Of a DNA stretch of 64,000 nt, positions 45,371-54,423 are shown piece after piece. The position numbers were made by a program, and so were the translations under genes. The notes below the pieces were generated by a model. It searched no databases, was not told the origin of the DNA, and saw only the letters and a program-made list of their open reading frames with translations. Source of the stretch: CAWANP01 sp963783445 (lineage in GTDB: Bacteria; Chloroflexota; Anaerolineae; JAAYZQ01); assembly GCA_963783445.1 (NCBI GenBank), contig CAWANP010000003.1, forward strand, positions 1-64,000. Direction: 5' to 3'. How positions within the stretch are numbered: the stretch's first letter is position 1; every line of letters begins with the position of its first letter.

Positions 45371-47262
45371 TGTTGCCGCGATTCGGTAGAAAGAACAAAG
45401 TGAAGGTATCCGGCGAGGAAACCGTTCCAGTGCTGGACCAATTGCCCCCGACCGAGGATCCAGCCAAGCAAAGCGAGCCAGCGCCCAGGCGCAGACCGCG
45501 CCTCTGGCTTTGGACACTCGGGGCCGCGCTGGCCATGGTATCGCTCGTAGTTTGCCTTCTTGTACTGGGCGTGATTGGCTTCTATGATGGCTTGAAGGAC
45601 CGGGCCATGGCCAATCGCCGCATCGCCCAGGACCACTATGCACTGGGCTTGGTCCATTTGGAGGAAGGGGAGTATGAATTGGCCATCGCAGAGTTTGAGG
45701 TGGCCATGGGCCACGACTCGGACCTGGATGGCTTGCGGCAGCGGTTGCTAGAGGCAAAGGAGATGGTACTGGCCCAGGTCACGCCCACATCGGAAACTCG
45801 ACGCGATGCGGCAGCCCTTCTCTACCGGCAGGCCGTCCCCCTCTACGAGAGCGGAGACCTGGCCCAAGCAGTCGCTGTACTTCAAGAACTGCGGAGTCTC
45901 GACGCCGAGTACCAACGTGAGAACGTGGACACAATGCTGGTCACCGCTCATTATCAGTTGGGAGTGAATGCTGTACAAGGGAACCTGCTAGACGATGCAG
46001 TAAAGCACTTTGAAGCGGTACTGGCTCTTAGCCCCGAGGATGAGAAGGCCCAGGAACAGCTCAATCTTCTGAGCCTTTATACCGTAGCACTCAACCATTG
46101 GGAGCGGGACTGGTCGGCAGCCATCCAGGCGCTCAAGGGTCTCTATGCTCTCGCACCCGAGTATAAGGACGTGCAAGCTCGCTTGCACAACGCCCACACA
46201 TTCAGTGCTCAGGCCTATGCCGAGGAGGGCGATTGGTGCCGGGCATCAGAAGAGTACGCAGCCGCCGTGGAGGTCTTTCCGCTGGAAGCGGACGTTGACA
46301 AACGAGACGACGCCGCTTTCCGGTGTCAGGCAACGGCTGAGGCGCCTTTGCTTACTCCTACCCCGCAGGTGACTGCCAGGCCTACGGAGGACAGGGCAGT
46401 CACTCCCCAGGCCCCCTCAGTCACCGCAACCCCTACCGCGCCGATCGCGTCCGCAGGCAACGGAGAAATCGCCTACACCCGCTTTGATGCCGTCCGGCAA
46501 AGATATGACATCTATGTCGTGGATCTCGCCCTTGGAGAGACAAGAACGCTGCAAGAGAGGGCCAGCCAACCCGCCTTTGCCAGCGGTGGCAGCCGGCTCG
46601 CCTTCCAGAATCATGATCCGAACCACCTGGGACTGGATCTGCTGGATCCCGCTACGGGCGCGGGTCATGAGTTGACCACCCACGCGGAGGATTCTACGCC
46701 AGCCTGGTCACCCGATGCCAAACAGATTGCCTTTGCATCGGACAAGCACGGCGACCGAAAATGGCGGATCTACATCATCTCGCCGGGGGAGGTTCGTGGT
46801 GAGGGCCAGGAGTTGGTCTTTGGCCAGATGCCGACCTGGGCCTCAGACAATAGCAGGGTCGCCTACCATGGCTGCGACCAGCGCGGAGACAACTGTGGGG
46901 TATGGGCCATTACGGCAGGCAACTTGAACACAACCCGGCTGACCACAAATCCCAGCGATACGGCACCAAGCTGGTCTTCTACTGGAGATCAGGTTGCGTT
47001 TATCTCATCGCGGTCTGGAAACTGGGAGATCTATGTCGTGGAAGTGGCAACCGGCCAAGAAACCCGACTCACAGATCATCCCGCTGCAGACGTGGCGCCA
47101 GCGTGGTCGCCCGACGGCAAACGATTGGCATTTTTGTCCAATCGGGATGGAGATTGGGCCGTTTACCTTCTGGATGTCGGTTCAGGCAGGGTGCAGAAGA
47201 TAATCGATACCGGCGACCCCTACCCCGACCCTGTTAGCGAGCGGCTGGCGTGGGTTCCCTGA
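45370..47262 (+). CDS. Membrane-anchored TPR and TolB-like beta-propeller protein
   Basis: The product has 630 residues. A basic cytosolic N-terminus (RRRPRLWLW) leads to one helix (TLGAALAMVSLVVCLLVLGV). Several TPR-like units at about 75-325 follow (DHYALGLVHLEEGEYELAIA, ALLYRQAVPLYESGDLAQAV, AHYQLGVNAVQGNLLDDAVK). A Thr/Pro linker leads to a WD40/PD40-type propeller with DSTPAWSPDAKQIAFASDK, SDTAPSWSSTGDQVAFISSR and VAPAWSPDGKRLAFLSNRDG. The order suggests an extracytoplasmic assembly scaffold. It is translationally coupled to the preceding DUF5107 gene, so the two proteins probably act together. The ligand is not known. Confidence 0.87.
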   Translation: MLPRFGRKNKVKVSGEETVPVLDQLPPTEDPAKQSEPAPRRRPRLWLWTLGAALAMVSLVVCLLVLGVIGFYDGLKDRAMANRRIAQDHYALGLVHLEEGEYELAIAEFEVAMGHDSDLDGLRQRLLEAKEMVLAQVTPTSETRRDAAALLYRQAVPLYESGDLAQAVAVLQELRSLDAEYQRENVDTMLVTAHYQLGVNAVQGNLLDDAVKHFEAVLALSPEDEKAQEQLNLLSLYTVALNHWERDWSAAIQALKGLYALAPEYKDVQARLHNAHTFSAQAYAEEGDWCRASEEYAAAVEVFPLEADVDKRDDAAFRCQATAEAPLLTPTPQVTARPTEDRAVTPQAPSVTATPTAPIASAGNGEIAYTRFDAVRQRYDIYVVDLALGETRTLQERASQPAFASGGSRLAFQNHDPNHLGLDLLDPATGAGHELTTHAEDSTPAWSPDAKQIAFASDKHGDRKWRIYIISPGEVRGEGQELVFGQMPTWASDNSRVAYHGCDQRGDNCGVWAITAGNLNTTRLTTNPSDTAPSWSSTGDQVAFISSRSGNWEIYVVEVATGQETRLTDHPAADVAPAWSPDGKRLAFLSNRDGDWAVYLLDVGSGRVQKIIDTGDPYPDPVSERLAWVP

Positions 47263-47299
47263 GCAGGGCCATCTGGCAAAGGGATTGGATGACAGAACA

Positions 47300-48130
47300 A
47301 TGCGAGTCCTGATCGCGGGTTGCAAGGGACAGCTCGGCACTTCACTTCAAGAGGCGTTGGTTGGCCATGATCTCCTGGGCGTGGACTTGCCAGAGCAGGA
47401 TATCACCGACCCGGTGTCGATCATTGATACCGTTATTGACTATCGACCGGATGTGGTGATTAACGCTGCAGCCCTGACCGATGTGGATGGTTGTCAAGGA
47501 AATCCCGAGCTGGCCTATCGGGTCAATGCCCTGGGCGCGCAGAACATGGCGCTGGCCTGTGAGCGCAGCGGGGTTGCGATGGTCCAGGTCAGCACCAACG
47601 ACGTGTTCGATGGCAGGATGGGCCGGCCCTACTACGAATGGGACACGCCCTCTCCCCAAAGCGTCTATGCCCAATCCAAAGCCGCCGGTGAATTCTACGT
47701 GCGTACCCTGCTTCAGCGATTCTATATTGTACGCACCGCCTGGCTCTATGCCCGGGGCGGTAGTAACTTTGTTACCAAGATCATGGCCGCGGCTGACAAG
47801 CATGGTGCGCTCAAGGTCGTCACCGACGAGGTGAGTGCCCCTACCTACGCCCCGGATCTGGCCCAGGCCATCGCCCAGCTCATTGAAACAGAGCACTATG
47901 GCATCTATCATTTTACAAACAGCGGTATCTGCTCGCGCCACGAATGGGCCTGCAAGATCCTCGAGCTATCCGGCCGGGGGCAAGTACCGGTCGAGGCCAT
48001 CACGACAGACAACTGGCCCCGGGCTGCCCCACCCCCGCTCTACGCGCCGATTGTCAATTTCACCGGTGAGGCGTTAGGCATCAGGCTGCGGCCGTGGGAA
48101 GAGGCATTGCAGGAGTATTTTGGGGATTAG
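47300..48130 (+). CDS. RmlD-like dTDP-4-dehydrorhamnose reductase
   Basis: This SDR-family sugar-nucleotide reductase has 276 residues from ATG 47300; a TTG 15 bases upstream is in frame but unlikely. The cofactor loop is LIAGCKGQLGTSLQEAL, the catalytic Thr region VSTNDVFDGRMGRPY, and the YxxxK motif is in SVYAQSKAAGEFYVRT. INAAALTDVDGCQ and YHFTNSGICSRHEWA are typical RmlD segments. The last step of dTDP-rhamnose synthesis is the usual role, but rmlA, B and C are not nearby. It is followed by a glycosyltransferase, fitting surface glycan synthesis. Confidence 0.9.
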   Translation: MRVLIAGCKGQLGTSLQEALVGHDLLGVDLPEQDITDPVSIIDTVIDYRPDVVINAAALTDVDGCQGNPELAYRVNALGAQNMALACERSGVAMVQVSTNDVFDGRMGRPYYEWDTPSPQSVYAQSKAAGEFYVRTLLQRFYIVRTAWLYARGGSNFVTKIMAAADKHGALKVVTDEVSAPTYAPDLAQAIAQLIETEHYGIYHFTNSGICSRHEWACKILELSGRGQVPVEAITTDNWPRAAPPPLYAPIVNFTGEALGIRLRPWEEALQEYFGD

Positions 48131-48259
48131 GAAATTGAGTATTGGCCAAGCAGGAAAGGAAGTATGGGCAAGCGCGGCATCCAGGAATCCCCAAGGTTCC
48201 AAGGCTGTTAACGGATGACCAGATCAACATTTACAAAGTCCTTGTCTCCCAATTCCCTA

Positions 48260-49222
48260 ATGACCGAGTCGCCTCTCGCCTCCGTCGTTATCCCCAATTG
48301 GAATGGTATACAACATCTTCCGATATGCCTCGAGGCACTGAGGAGGCAGACCCACTCCCACCTGGAAGTAATCCTGGTGGACAACGGATCCACCGACGGA
48401 TCCCAGTCGCTTGTAACAGAGCAGTATCCAGAAGTACAGTTGCTGGCCCTGGATCACAACCTGGGGCTGACCGGCGGAAATAATGCTGGCTTTTTGGCCG
48501 CCCAAGGGGAGATTCTGATCTCGCTGAATAACGACACCGAGGCTGAAGCCGGCTTTGTCGAGGCGCTGGTGACGGCCCTGCAGGATCATCCCGAAGCGGG
48601 CATGGCCGCAGCCAAGATGTTGCTCTTTGACCGTCGGGACGTGATCCACTCAGCGGGGGATGGCTATGGCGTTGATGGCATCCCCTTCAACCGGGGCGTC
48701 TGGCAAAAAGACGAGGGCCAGTTCGATGAACCCGGCTGGATCTTTGGCGGTTGTGGTGGCGCCGTGGCCTACCGGCAGGAGATGCTGGATGACGTGGGCC
48801 TGTTCGACGAGTCCTTTTTCATGTATTGTGAGGACGTAGATCTGAACTGGCGGTCACAACTGGCCGGCTGGAAGTGCTGGTACACGCCAGAAGCCGTGGT
48901 CTATCACAAATTGAGTGCCACCGGCGGCGGTCCCATCGCCAGCTACTACACTGGCAGGAACACGCTGTGGGTCATCGCCAAGGACTATCCCAGTAGCTTG
49001 CTGCGGAAATACTGGCGGCAGATACTTGGCGCCCAGTGGAAGGTTACCTTGGACGCATTGCGTTCCTGGCGGGGCGAGGCGGCGCGTGCCCGCCTGCGAG
49101 GGCAAGTTGCGGGGCTGATGGGCTGGCGGAGTAGGTATCAGGAGCGCCAAAGGATCCAGAGAGACCACCATCTGCCCGAGGAGTATTTTGAAACCCTACT
49201 ACTTCGCACTCCCAAGGCGTAG
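48260..49222 (+). CDS. GT2-family glycosyltransferase
   Basis: This inverting GT-A glycosyltransferase of rhamnosyltransferase type (WbbL-like) has 320 residues from ATG 48260. An in-frame ATG at 48215 would add 15 residues of no family character. Motifs are ASVVIPNWNGIQHLPICLEA, EVILVDNGSTDGS, ISLNNDTEAEAGFVEALV (DxD region) and FDESFFMYCEDVDLNWR (ED catalytic base region). Neither start has a good ribosome site. With the RmlD-like gene upstream, transfer of rhamnose or another deoxysugar is plausible. Confidence 0.9.
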   Translation: MTESPLASVVIPNWNGIQHLPICLEALRRQTHSHLEVILVDNGSTDGSQSLVTEQYPEVQLLALDHNLGLTGGNNAGFLAAQGEILISLNNDTEAEAGFVEALVTALQDHPEAGMAAAKMLLFDRRDVIHSAGDGYGVDGIPFNRGVWQKDEGQFDEPGWIFGGCGGAVAYRQEMLDDVGLFDESFFMYCEDVDLNWRSQLAGWKCWYTPEAVVYHKLSATGGGPIASYYTGRNTLWVIAKDYPSSLLRKYWRQILGAQWKVTLDALRSWRGEAARARLRGQVAGLMGWRSRYQERQRIQRDHHLPEEYFETLLLRTPKA

Positions 49223-49322
49223 AGTACTCTTTTGTCACCAAGCTGCCATTCTTCCAGAGGATCCTGGACAGCTTGACGCAGCGCCATCTGCCGTTCCATC
49301 GCCTGCATGGGCTCTCAAGGAT

Positions 49323-49374
49323 GTGACAGCACGACCATTCTAAAGTATAATCTGCCGCGCGACTCAGTTGCGCG
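49323..49374 (+). promoter_or_regulatory. tpiA promoter and 5' hairpin
   Basis: GTGACA (49323-49328), a 17-base spacer and a perfect TATAAT (49346-49351) predict a start near 49358. An 8-bp hairpin (arms at 49356-49363 and 49367-49374, one G-T wobble) would form at the extreme 5' end of the transcript, a layout known to slow mRNA decay. Confidence 0.75.
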
Positions 49375-49397
49375 CTATCATAGTGTGAGGTGAAAAC

Positions 49398-50171
49398 ATG
49401 CGACGACCGATTCTAGCTGGAAACTGGAAAATGAACCTGACCATCGCCGAGGCGACCGATTTTGTGCGGAGTATCAGGCGGGGGCTGAATGAGATCAGGG
49501 ATGTAGATCGAGTTCTCTGTCCTCCCTACACGGCCCTGGCGACCGTAGGGGAATTGGTGTCCGCCACAGAGATCGAGGTCGGGGCTCAGAACATGTACTG
49601 GGAGGAAAAGGGTGCCTATACGGGTGAAATCGCACCGGCGATGCTCAAAGAGTTGTGCCAGTACGTGATCCTGGGTCACTCGGAGCGGCGGGCCTACTTT
49701 GGCGAGACCGACGAAGGCGTGAACCGCAAAATCAAGGCCGCCCTTGCCCAGAGTCTGAAACCCATCGTTTGCGTCGGGGAAACCGAAGCCCAGCACGATG
49801 CTGGCGAGACCGAGAGCGTAGTGAGCGGCCAGGTACGCGGCTGTCTCGCAGGCCTTCCCGCCGAGCAAGTAGCTGGGCTGGTTATCGCCTACGAACCAGT
49901 ATGGGCCATTGGCACAGGGAAAGCCGCCACGCCGGCTGGCGCTGGGGCCGTCATCGGCCTGAACATCCGTGGAACCGTTGCCGAACTCTACGATGAAGCC
50001 ACAGCACAAGCCGTGCGGGTACAGTACGGTGGCAGTGTCAAACCAAGCAACGTGGCCGAGTTCATGACTCACCCTGACATTGATGGTGCGCTGGTGGGCG
50101 GCGCCAGCCTCAAGCCGGATTTCGTGGAACTGGTCCGGATTGCGGCAGAAGTATCCTCACAGACAGCGTGA
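49398..50171 (+). CDS. tpiA: Triosephosphate isomerase
   Basis: TpiA interconverts dihydroxyacetone phosphate and glyceraldehyde 3-phosphate. The product has 257 residues. Substrate Asn and Lys lie in LAGNWKMN, the catalytic His in VILGHSERRAYFGE, the catalytic Glu in IAYEPVWAIGTGKAATP (loop 6) and the phosphate loop in VQYGGSVKPSN and GALVGGASLKPDF. AGGTG lies upstream of the ATG. It stands alone, without gap, pgk or eno, under its own promoter. Confidence 0.97.
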   Translation: MRRPILAGNWKMNLTIAEATDFVRSIRRGLNEIRDVDRVLCPPYTALATVGELVSATEIEVGAQNMYWEEKGAYTGEIAPAMLKELCQYVILGHSERRAYFGETDEGVNRKIKAALAQSLKPIVCVGETEAQHDAGETESVVSGQVRGCLAGLPAEQVAGLVIAYEPVWAIGTGKAATPAGAGAVIGLNIRGTVAELYDEATAQAVRVQYGGSVKPSNVAEFMTHPDIDGALVGGASLKPDFVELVRIAAEVSSQTA

Positions 50172-50217
50172 GGACAGCGCATAACACCGACCATCAATAG
50201 ACCGCAGACACCCGGTA

Positions 50218-50333
50218 CGCAGTGCGTGCTCCAGTGCGCTTCTGGGGGCTAAAGCGCGCACTGCATACCCTTGTCGCGAAAGATCGATGCTCGCATTGAA
50301 GCAATGCTGACACGGGGGCGGCGAGACGCCCCC
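50218..50333 (+). terminator. Terminator region after tpiA
   Basis: A strong hairpin (GGGGGCG 50314-50320, CGCCCCC 50327-50333, loop GCGAGA) is followed by GATTTCTTT, a good intrinsic terminator about 145 bp past the tpiA stop. Upstream, GCAGTGCG (from 50218) can pair with CGCACTGC (about 50258-50265), an additional stem-loop in the trailer. The rest of the 280-bp gap shows nothing else. Confidence 0.7.
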
Positions 50334-50451
50334 GATTTCTTTGCTCTGTACAAGTCTGACATTCACGCCAGTCTGGATCTGGTGAGAACCGAATCGGCAG
50401 TTGGGTGTTCTATATTGGGCAACAACACGGAAACCCTAGAGGAGGCAAGCA

Positions 50452-52002
50452 ATGACAGTTGATCCCAAGATCCACAAGCTCCGGCAGACTCGGGAGCAGG
50501 CTCAGTTGGGGGGAGGACAGGCACGGATCGACCGCCAACATGCCAAGGGCAAGCTCACTGCACGGGAGCGGATCGAAGGGCTGCTGGACCCTGGAACATT
50601 TCGGGAACTGGATCCCTTTGTGACCCATCGGACTGTAGGCTTTGGTCTCGAAGAGCAGCAAATCCTTGGCGATAGCGTCATAACCGGATGGGGGAAAATC
50701 AACGGCCGGCTGACCTACATTTTTAGCCAGGATTTCACCGTCTTTGGCGGGTCATTGGGCGAGGTACACGCTGAGAAGGTATGTAAAGTCATGGATCTCG
50801 CCGTGAAGAACGGAGCGCCGGTAATCGGTCTCAATGACTCGGGTGGAGCGCGTATCCAAGAGGGCGTGGTCAGCCTGGCTGCCTACGCCTACGTCTTTCT
50901 GCGCAACGTACTGGCATCTGGAGTAGTACCCCAGATCAGCGCCATCCTGGGCCCCTGTGCTGGCGGAGCCGTGTATTCCCCGGCCATGACCGATTTTATT
51001 CTGATGGTAAAAGAAACCAGCTTTATGCACATCACCGGCCCGGAGGTGATCAAGGCTGTCACGCGGGAGGAGGTTACCTCAGAAGATCTGGGAGGAGCGA
51101 TGGTCCACAACGCCAAGAGCGGCGTGGCCCATTTTGCCGCCGAGGATGAGGAAGACAGTTTCTACCTGGTCCGCAAGCTGCTGAGCTATCTGCCTCAGAA
51201 CAATATGGAGGATCCTCCCTTCCTGCCGACCGATGACCCCGACGATAGGATGGACGAGGCGCTGAACAGCATTGTGCCTGAAAATCCAAACAAGCCCTAC
51301 GACATGAAGGACGTAATCCACCGAGTCATGGATGATGGTGACTTTTTCGAGGTACAGGAACACTGGGCGGGCAATATTCTCGTTGGTTTTGCCCGGGTGG
51401 GGGGTTTTTCAGTTGGCATTGTGGCCCAACAACCAATGAACCTTGCTGGCGTGTTGGATATTGATTCCAGCACAAAGGCGGGTCGTTTTGTGCGCTTTTG
51501 CGACTGCTTTAATATCCCCATTATCACCTTTGAGGATGTGCCTGGCTTCCTGCCTGGCATTACCCAAGAACATGGCGGAATCATCCGCAACGGGGCCAAG
51601 TTGCTATACGCTTACTGTGAGGCAACGGTACCCAAAATCACAATCATCACCCGCAAGGCCTATGGCGGCGCCTACGATGTGATGAGTTCCAAACACATTC
51701 GAGGAGATATCAGCTACGCATGGCCCTCGGCCGAGATCGCGGTTATGGGTCCCGAGGGAGCAGTGAATATCATCTTCCGCAAACAGATTGCCGAAGCAAA
51801 AGATCCAGAAGCGGAACAGGCGCGGTTGGTACAGGAATACCGGGACAAGTTTGCCAATCCCTACGTGGCCGCGGCGCGGGGCTACATCGACGACGTGATC
51901 GAGCCGCAAGAAACCCGCCCGCGCCTGATCGAAGCCCTGCAAATGCTCCAGAACAAGCGAGACACAAATCCACCCAAGAAGCATGGCAACATTCCACTTT
52001 GA
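50452..52002 (+). CDS. Acyl-CoA carboxyltransferase, 12S/MmdA-type
   Basis: The 516-residue protein is the CoA-ester-binding carboxyltransferase of a biotin-dependent transcarboxylase, methylmalonyl-CoA decarboxylase or propionyl-CoA carboxylase. It has both crotonase-like halves: GLNDSGGARIQEGVVSLAAY with GPCAGGAVYSPAMTD in the first, and VPGFLPGITQEHGGIIRNGA with KAYGGAYDVMSSKHIRGD in the second. The QDFTVFGGSLGEVHA stretch is typical of the 12S/PccB group. AGAGGAGG precedes the ATG. It opens the propionate cluster. The 5S and 1.3S partners downstream favour a transcarboxylase assignment. Confidence 0.92.
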   Translation: MTVDPKIHKLRQTREQAQLGGGQARIDRQHAKGKLTARERIEGLLDPGTFRELDPFVTHRTVGFGLEEQQILGDSVITGWGKINGRLTYIFSQDFTVFGGSLGEVHAEKVCKVMDLAVKNGAPVIGLNDSGGARIQEGVVSLAAYAYVFLRNVLASGVVPQISAILGPCAGGAVYSPAMTDFILMVKETSFMHITGPEVIKAVTREEVTSEDLGGAMVHNAKSGVAHFAAEDEEDSFYLVRKLLSYLPQNNMEDPPFLPTDDPDDRMDEALNSIVPENPNKPYDMKDVIHRVMDDGDFFEVQEHWAGNILVGFARVGGFSVGIVAQQPMNLAGVLDIDSSTKAGRFVRFCDCFNIPIITFEDVPGFLPGITQEHGGIIRNGAKLLYAYCEATVPKITIITRKAYGGAYDVMSSKHIRGDISYAWPSAEIAVMGPEGAVNIIFRKQIAEAKDPEAEQARLVQEYRDKFANPYVAAARGYIDDVIEPQETRPRLIEALQMLQNKRDTNPPKKHGNIPL

Positions 52003-52040
52003 CACAAGGAGGGCTCTGAGGAGCCAAGGAGGAGATGGGC

Positions 52041-52361
52041 ATGCCTGAGCGGAAGAACAATATTGGCGAGGCAAGAGAGCTACTGACTCAGCCTTTCACC
52101 CATCAAGTGCTGGGCCAGGTGGACGACTATTGCGCCTACATAAGCTACTTTCTGGGCACCTACAAGTTCCACGAGCATGCCAAAGACGAGATGTACGTGG
52201 TTCTGGACGGTGAGATCTTTATCGATTACTATGACGGCCCCAGTGTTCCTGTACGCCAGGGGGAGACCCTGGTAGTCAAGGCCGGTGAGCGCCACCGCTC
52301 CCGTGCCGAGGCTGAGGCACAGGTGATGATGTTCAAAGCGGCGCACCTGTTTGCCGAATAG
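52041..52361 (+). CDS. Small cupin-domain protein
   Basis: The product is a 106-residue single-domain cupin. Metal-type motifs are FHEHAKDEMYVVLDGEIFID (His, His, Glu pattern) and VVKAGERHRS (His). ATG 52041 is preferred over ATG 52035 because AGGAGG sits at proper spacing. Cupins bind small sugars, acids or metals, and the ligand here is unknown. Its place between the 12S and 5S genes suggests an accessory or regulatory role in the pathway, not a structural one. Confidence 0.85.
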   Translation: MPERKNNIGEARELLTQPFTHQVLGQVDDYCAYISYFLGTYKFHEHAKDEMYVVLDGEIFIDYYDGPSVPVRQGETLVVKAGERHRSRAEAEAQVMMFKAAHLFAE

Positions 52362-52432
52362 GTCTATTTGTGGATGGGATCAGGCCACACGAATAGAAGT
52401 CGGGCCGATTTGCAGAATAGGAGAAAGTCTTG

Positions 52433-53950
52433 ATGGAGAACAAGCCCGTTCAAATCTGCGACACGATCTTGCGGGATGCGCATCAGAGCTTGCTGGCTAC
52501 ACGGATGCGCACCGACGATATGCTGCCTATTGCCGGGAAACTGGATCAGGTAGGCTACTGGTCGGTAGAGATGTGGGGTGGCGCGACCTTTGATTCAGCG
52601 ATGCGTTTTCTCAACGAAGACCCATGGGAACGGATCCGCAAGCTCAAGGCCAAGATGCCCAATACCCCCTTCCAGATGCTCCTGCGGGGGCAGAACGTGG
52701 TCGGCTACAAACATTATCCAGACGACGTTCTGGATGCCTTTATCGTCAAAGCCCACGAAAACGGCATCCAAGTCTTTCGCATCTTTGACGCTTTGAACGA
52801 TGTACGCAACATGCGCCGGGCCATGGAGGTGGTGAAACGGGAGGGGGCTCACGCCCAGGGGACCATCTGCTACACCATCAGCCCGGTACACAAAGTGGAT
52901 ACTTTTGTGGATATGGCCCACGTTCTGGAGGAGATGGGGGCAGATACTATCTGTGTCAAAGACATGGCAGGCTTGCTGTCCCCCTACGTGGCCTACGAAC
53001 TGGTGGGGCGTCTCAAGGCCGAGATCAAGGTGCCGATCCAGCTTCACACGCACTATACCAGTGGCATGGCCATGGCCTCCGTGCTTAAAGCGGTGGAGGC
53101 TGGTGTGGACATTGTCGACACGGCCATCTCCTCCCTGGCCATGGTCACTTCCCAGCCTCCCACCGAGACGCTGGTGCGCATCCTGCAAGAATCGCCCCGC
53201 GACACGGGCCTGGACTTGAACCTACTGGCTGAGGCCAGCAACTATTTTGCCGAGGTGCGCAAGAAATACGCTGCCTTTGAGAGTGGCATGAAGGGTGTGG
53301 ACGTGCGCGTACTGCAGTTTCAGATCCCGGGTGGAATGCTATCCAACCTGATGTCACAACTCCGGGAGCAGGGTGCGGAGGACCGCTATGCTGAGGTTTT
53401 GGAGGAGGTGCCCCGCGTCCGGGAGGAGTTGGGCTTTCCGCCTCTGGTCACGCCCAGCAGCCAGATCGTGGGCACCCAGGCAACCTTGAACGTGGTACTG
53501 GGCGAGCGCTACAAAGTCATCCCGGCCGAGGTCAAGAACTATGTGCGAGGCTACTATGGCCGGCCTCCGGCTGCCATCGACCCCGAACTCCAGCGCAAAG
53601 CCATCGGTGACGAGGTACCCATTGACGGCCGTCCCGCAGATCTGATCCCGCCAGGCATGGAGCAGGCCCGCGCCGAGATCGGCGATCTGGCCCAGAGTGA
53701 GGAGGACGTCATCGGCTACGCCATCTTTCCCCAGGTGGCTCGCCCCTTCCTGGAGCGGAGAAAGAATGGCGGTGGGGCCAAGGAGGCGCTGGTAGCAGCC
53801 GTGGCCGCCCTTGTGATCCAGCAGCACGAGTCCAAGCCTGCAGCACCCATCGAGAAGACGGGCGCCTCCATGTCTCCCTGGAAAATGGCATGGCGGCCGC
53901 AGCGCGGACGATGGGGAAGCCTGATCACAGGCGCAGGAGGTTCGTCATGA
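52433..53950 (+). CDS. Transcarboxylase 5S / pyruvate carboxylase subunit B-like carboxyltransferase
   Basis: This 505-residue TIM-barrel carboxyltransferase moves CO2 between biotin and pyruvate/oxaloacetate. The HMGL-like barrel starts QICDTILRDAHQSLLATRMR, with the metal ligands Asp in that segment and His in IQLHTHYTSGMA. The lysine that becomes carbamylated is in TICVKDMAGLLSPY. The PYC_OADA domain follows (QFQIPGGMLSNLMSQLREQG). There is no fused biotinyl domain: the C-terminus ends SPWKMAWRPQ and a short tail that overlaps the biotinyl gene by four bases (ATGA). AGGAGAAAG supports ATG 52433. It could be transcarboxylase 5S, PycB or oxaloacetate decarboxylase alpha. Absence of oadB/oadG nearby favours a soluble complex. 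Confidence 0.9.
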   Translation: MENKPVQICDTILRDAHQSLLATRMRTDDMLPIAGKLDQVGYWSVEMWGGATFDSAMRFLNEDPWERIRKLKAKMPNTPFQMLLRGQNVVGYKHYPDDVLDAFIVKAHENGIQVFRIFDALNDVRNMRRAMEVVKREGAHAQGTICYTISPVHKVDTFVDMAHVLEEMGADTICVKDMAGLLSPYVAYELVGRLKAEIKVPIQLHTHYTSGMAMASVLKAVEAGVDIVDTAISSLAMVTSQPPTETLVRILQESPRDTGLDLNLLAEASNYFAEVRKKYAAFESGMKGVDVRVLQFQIPGGMLSNLMSQLREQGAEDRYAEVLEEVPRVREELGFPPLVTPSSQIVGTQATLNVVLGERYKVIPAEVKNYVRGYYGRPPAAIDPELQRKAIGDEVPIDGRPADLIPPGMEQARAEIGDLAQSEEDVIGYAIFPQVARPFLERRKNGGGAKEALVAAVAALVIQQHESKPAAPIEKTGASMSPWKMAWRPQRGRWGSLITGAGGSS

Positions 53951-54414
53951 AGCGAGAATTCTCCTTGACAATGGATGGCACGACGTACAAGATCATCGTA
54001 GATGGGAATTCAATCCTGGTCAACGGCCAGCCCTTTGTGGCTGGTTTTGATGGCGATCGGGTACTTGTAGATGACATCGCCTACGAGGTGACGCTAGACG
54101 GAGACAAGGCCATTGTCGGTGGCATCGCCTATGCTCTGGAGGTCGATGGCTTGGAAGAGGAACCCTCCGGCCCCAGGGGTGCTGCCATTGCGACTGCCAG
54201 CGAAGGGGCCGTGACAGCCATCATGCCCGGCAAGGTCATCCGTGTGCTCGTAGCTGAAGGCGAAGGAGTGGCCGAAGGGGATGTCGTCTGTATCCTGGAA
54301 GCGATGAAAATGGAGAACGAACTAAAGGCACCACAGGCAGGCACGGTCAAAGCACTCTATGTCCAGCCGGGCCAGGACGTAGAGACGGGGGCCGTGCTGG
54401 CCGAGATCGAATAG
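53947..54414 (+). CDS. Biotinyl carrier protein (1.3S-like) with 16-residue repeat N-terminus
   Basis: The 155-residue product ends in a biotinyl-lipoyl domain. The attachment Lys is about residue 121 in ILEAMKMENE, preceded by AIMPGKVIRVLVAEGEGV. The N-terminal 70 residues are unusual: DG pairs at 19, 35, 51 and 67 and aromatic residues at 14, 30, 46 and 62 recur every 16 residues (VDGNSILVNGQPFVAG, FDGDRVLVDDIAYEVT, LDGDKAIVGGIAYALE). This indicates stacked beta-hairpins. In known 1.3S subunits the N-terminus docks on the 12S and 5S subunits. The gene is coupled to 5S through an ATGA overlap. No biotin carboxylase lies in the window. Confidence 0.93.
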   Translation: MKREFSLTMDGTTYKIIVDGNSILVNGQPFVAGFDGDRVLVDDIAYEVTLDGDKAIVGGIAYALEVDGLEEEPSGPRGAAIATASEGAVTAIMPGKVIRVLVAEGEGVAEGDVVCILEAMKMENELKAPQAGTVKALYVQPGQDVETGAVLAEIE

Positions 54415-54423
54415 GAGCCCGGA

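Noticed and set aside
52433..54414. Sodium-pumping oxaloacetate decarboxylase
   Set aside because: The alpha-type and biotinyl parts are present, but no beta (OadB) or gamma (OadG) membrane subunit is in the window and a 12S partner is adjacent.
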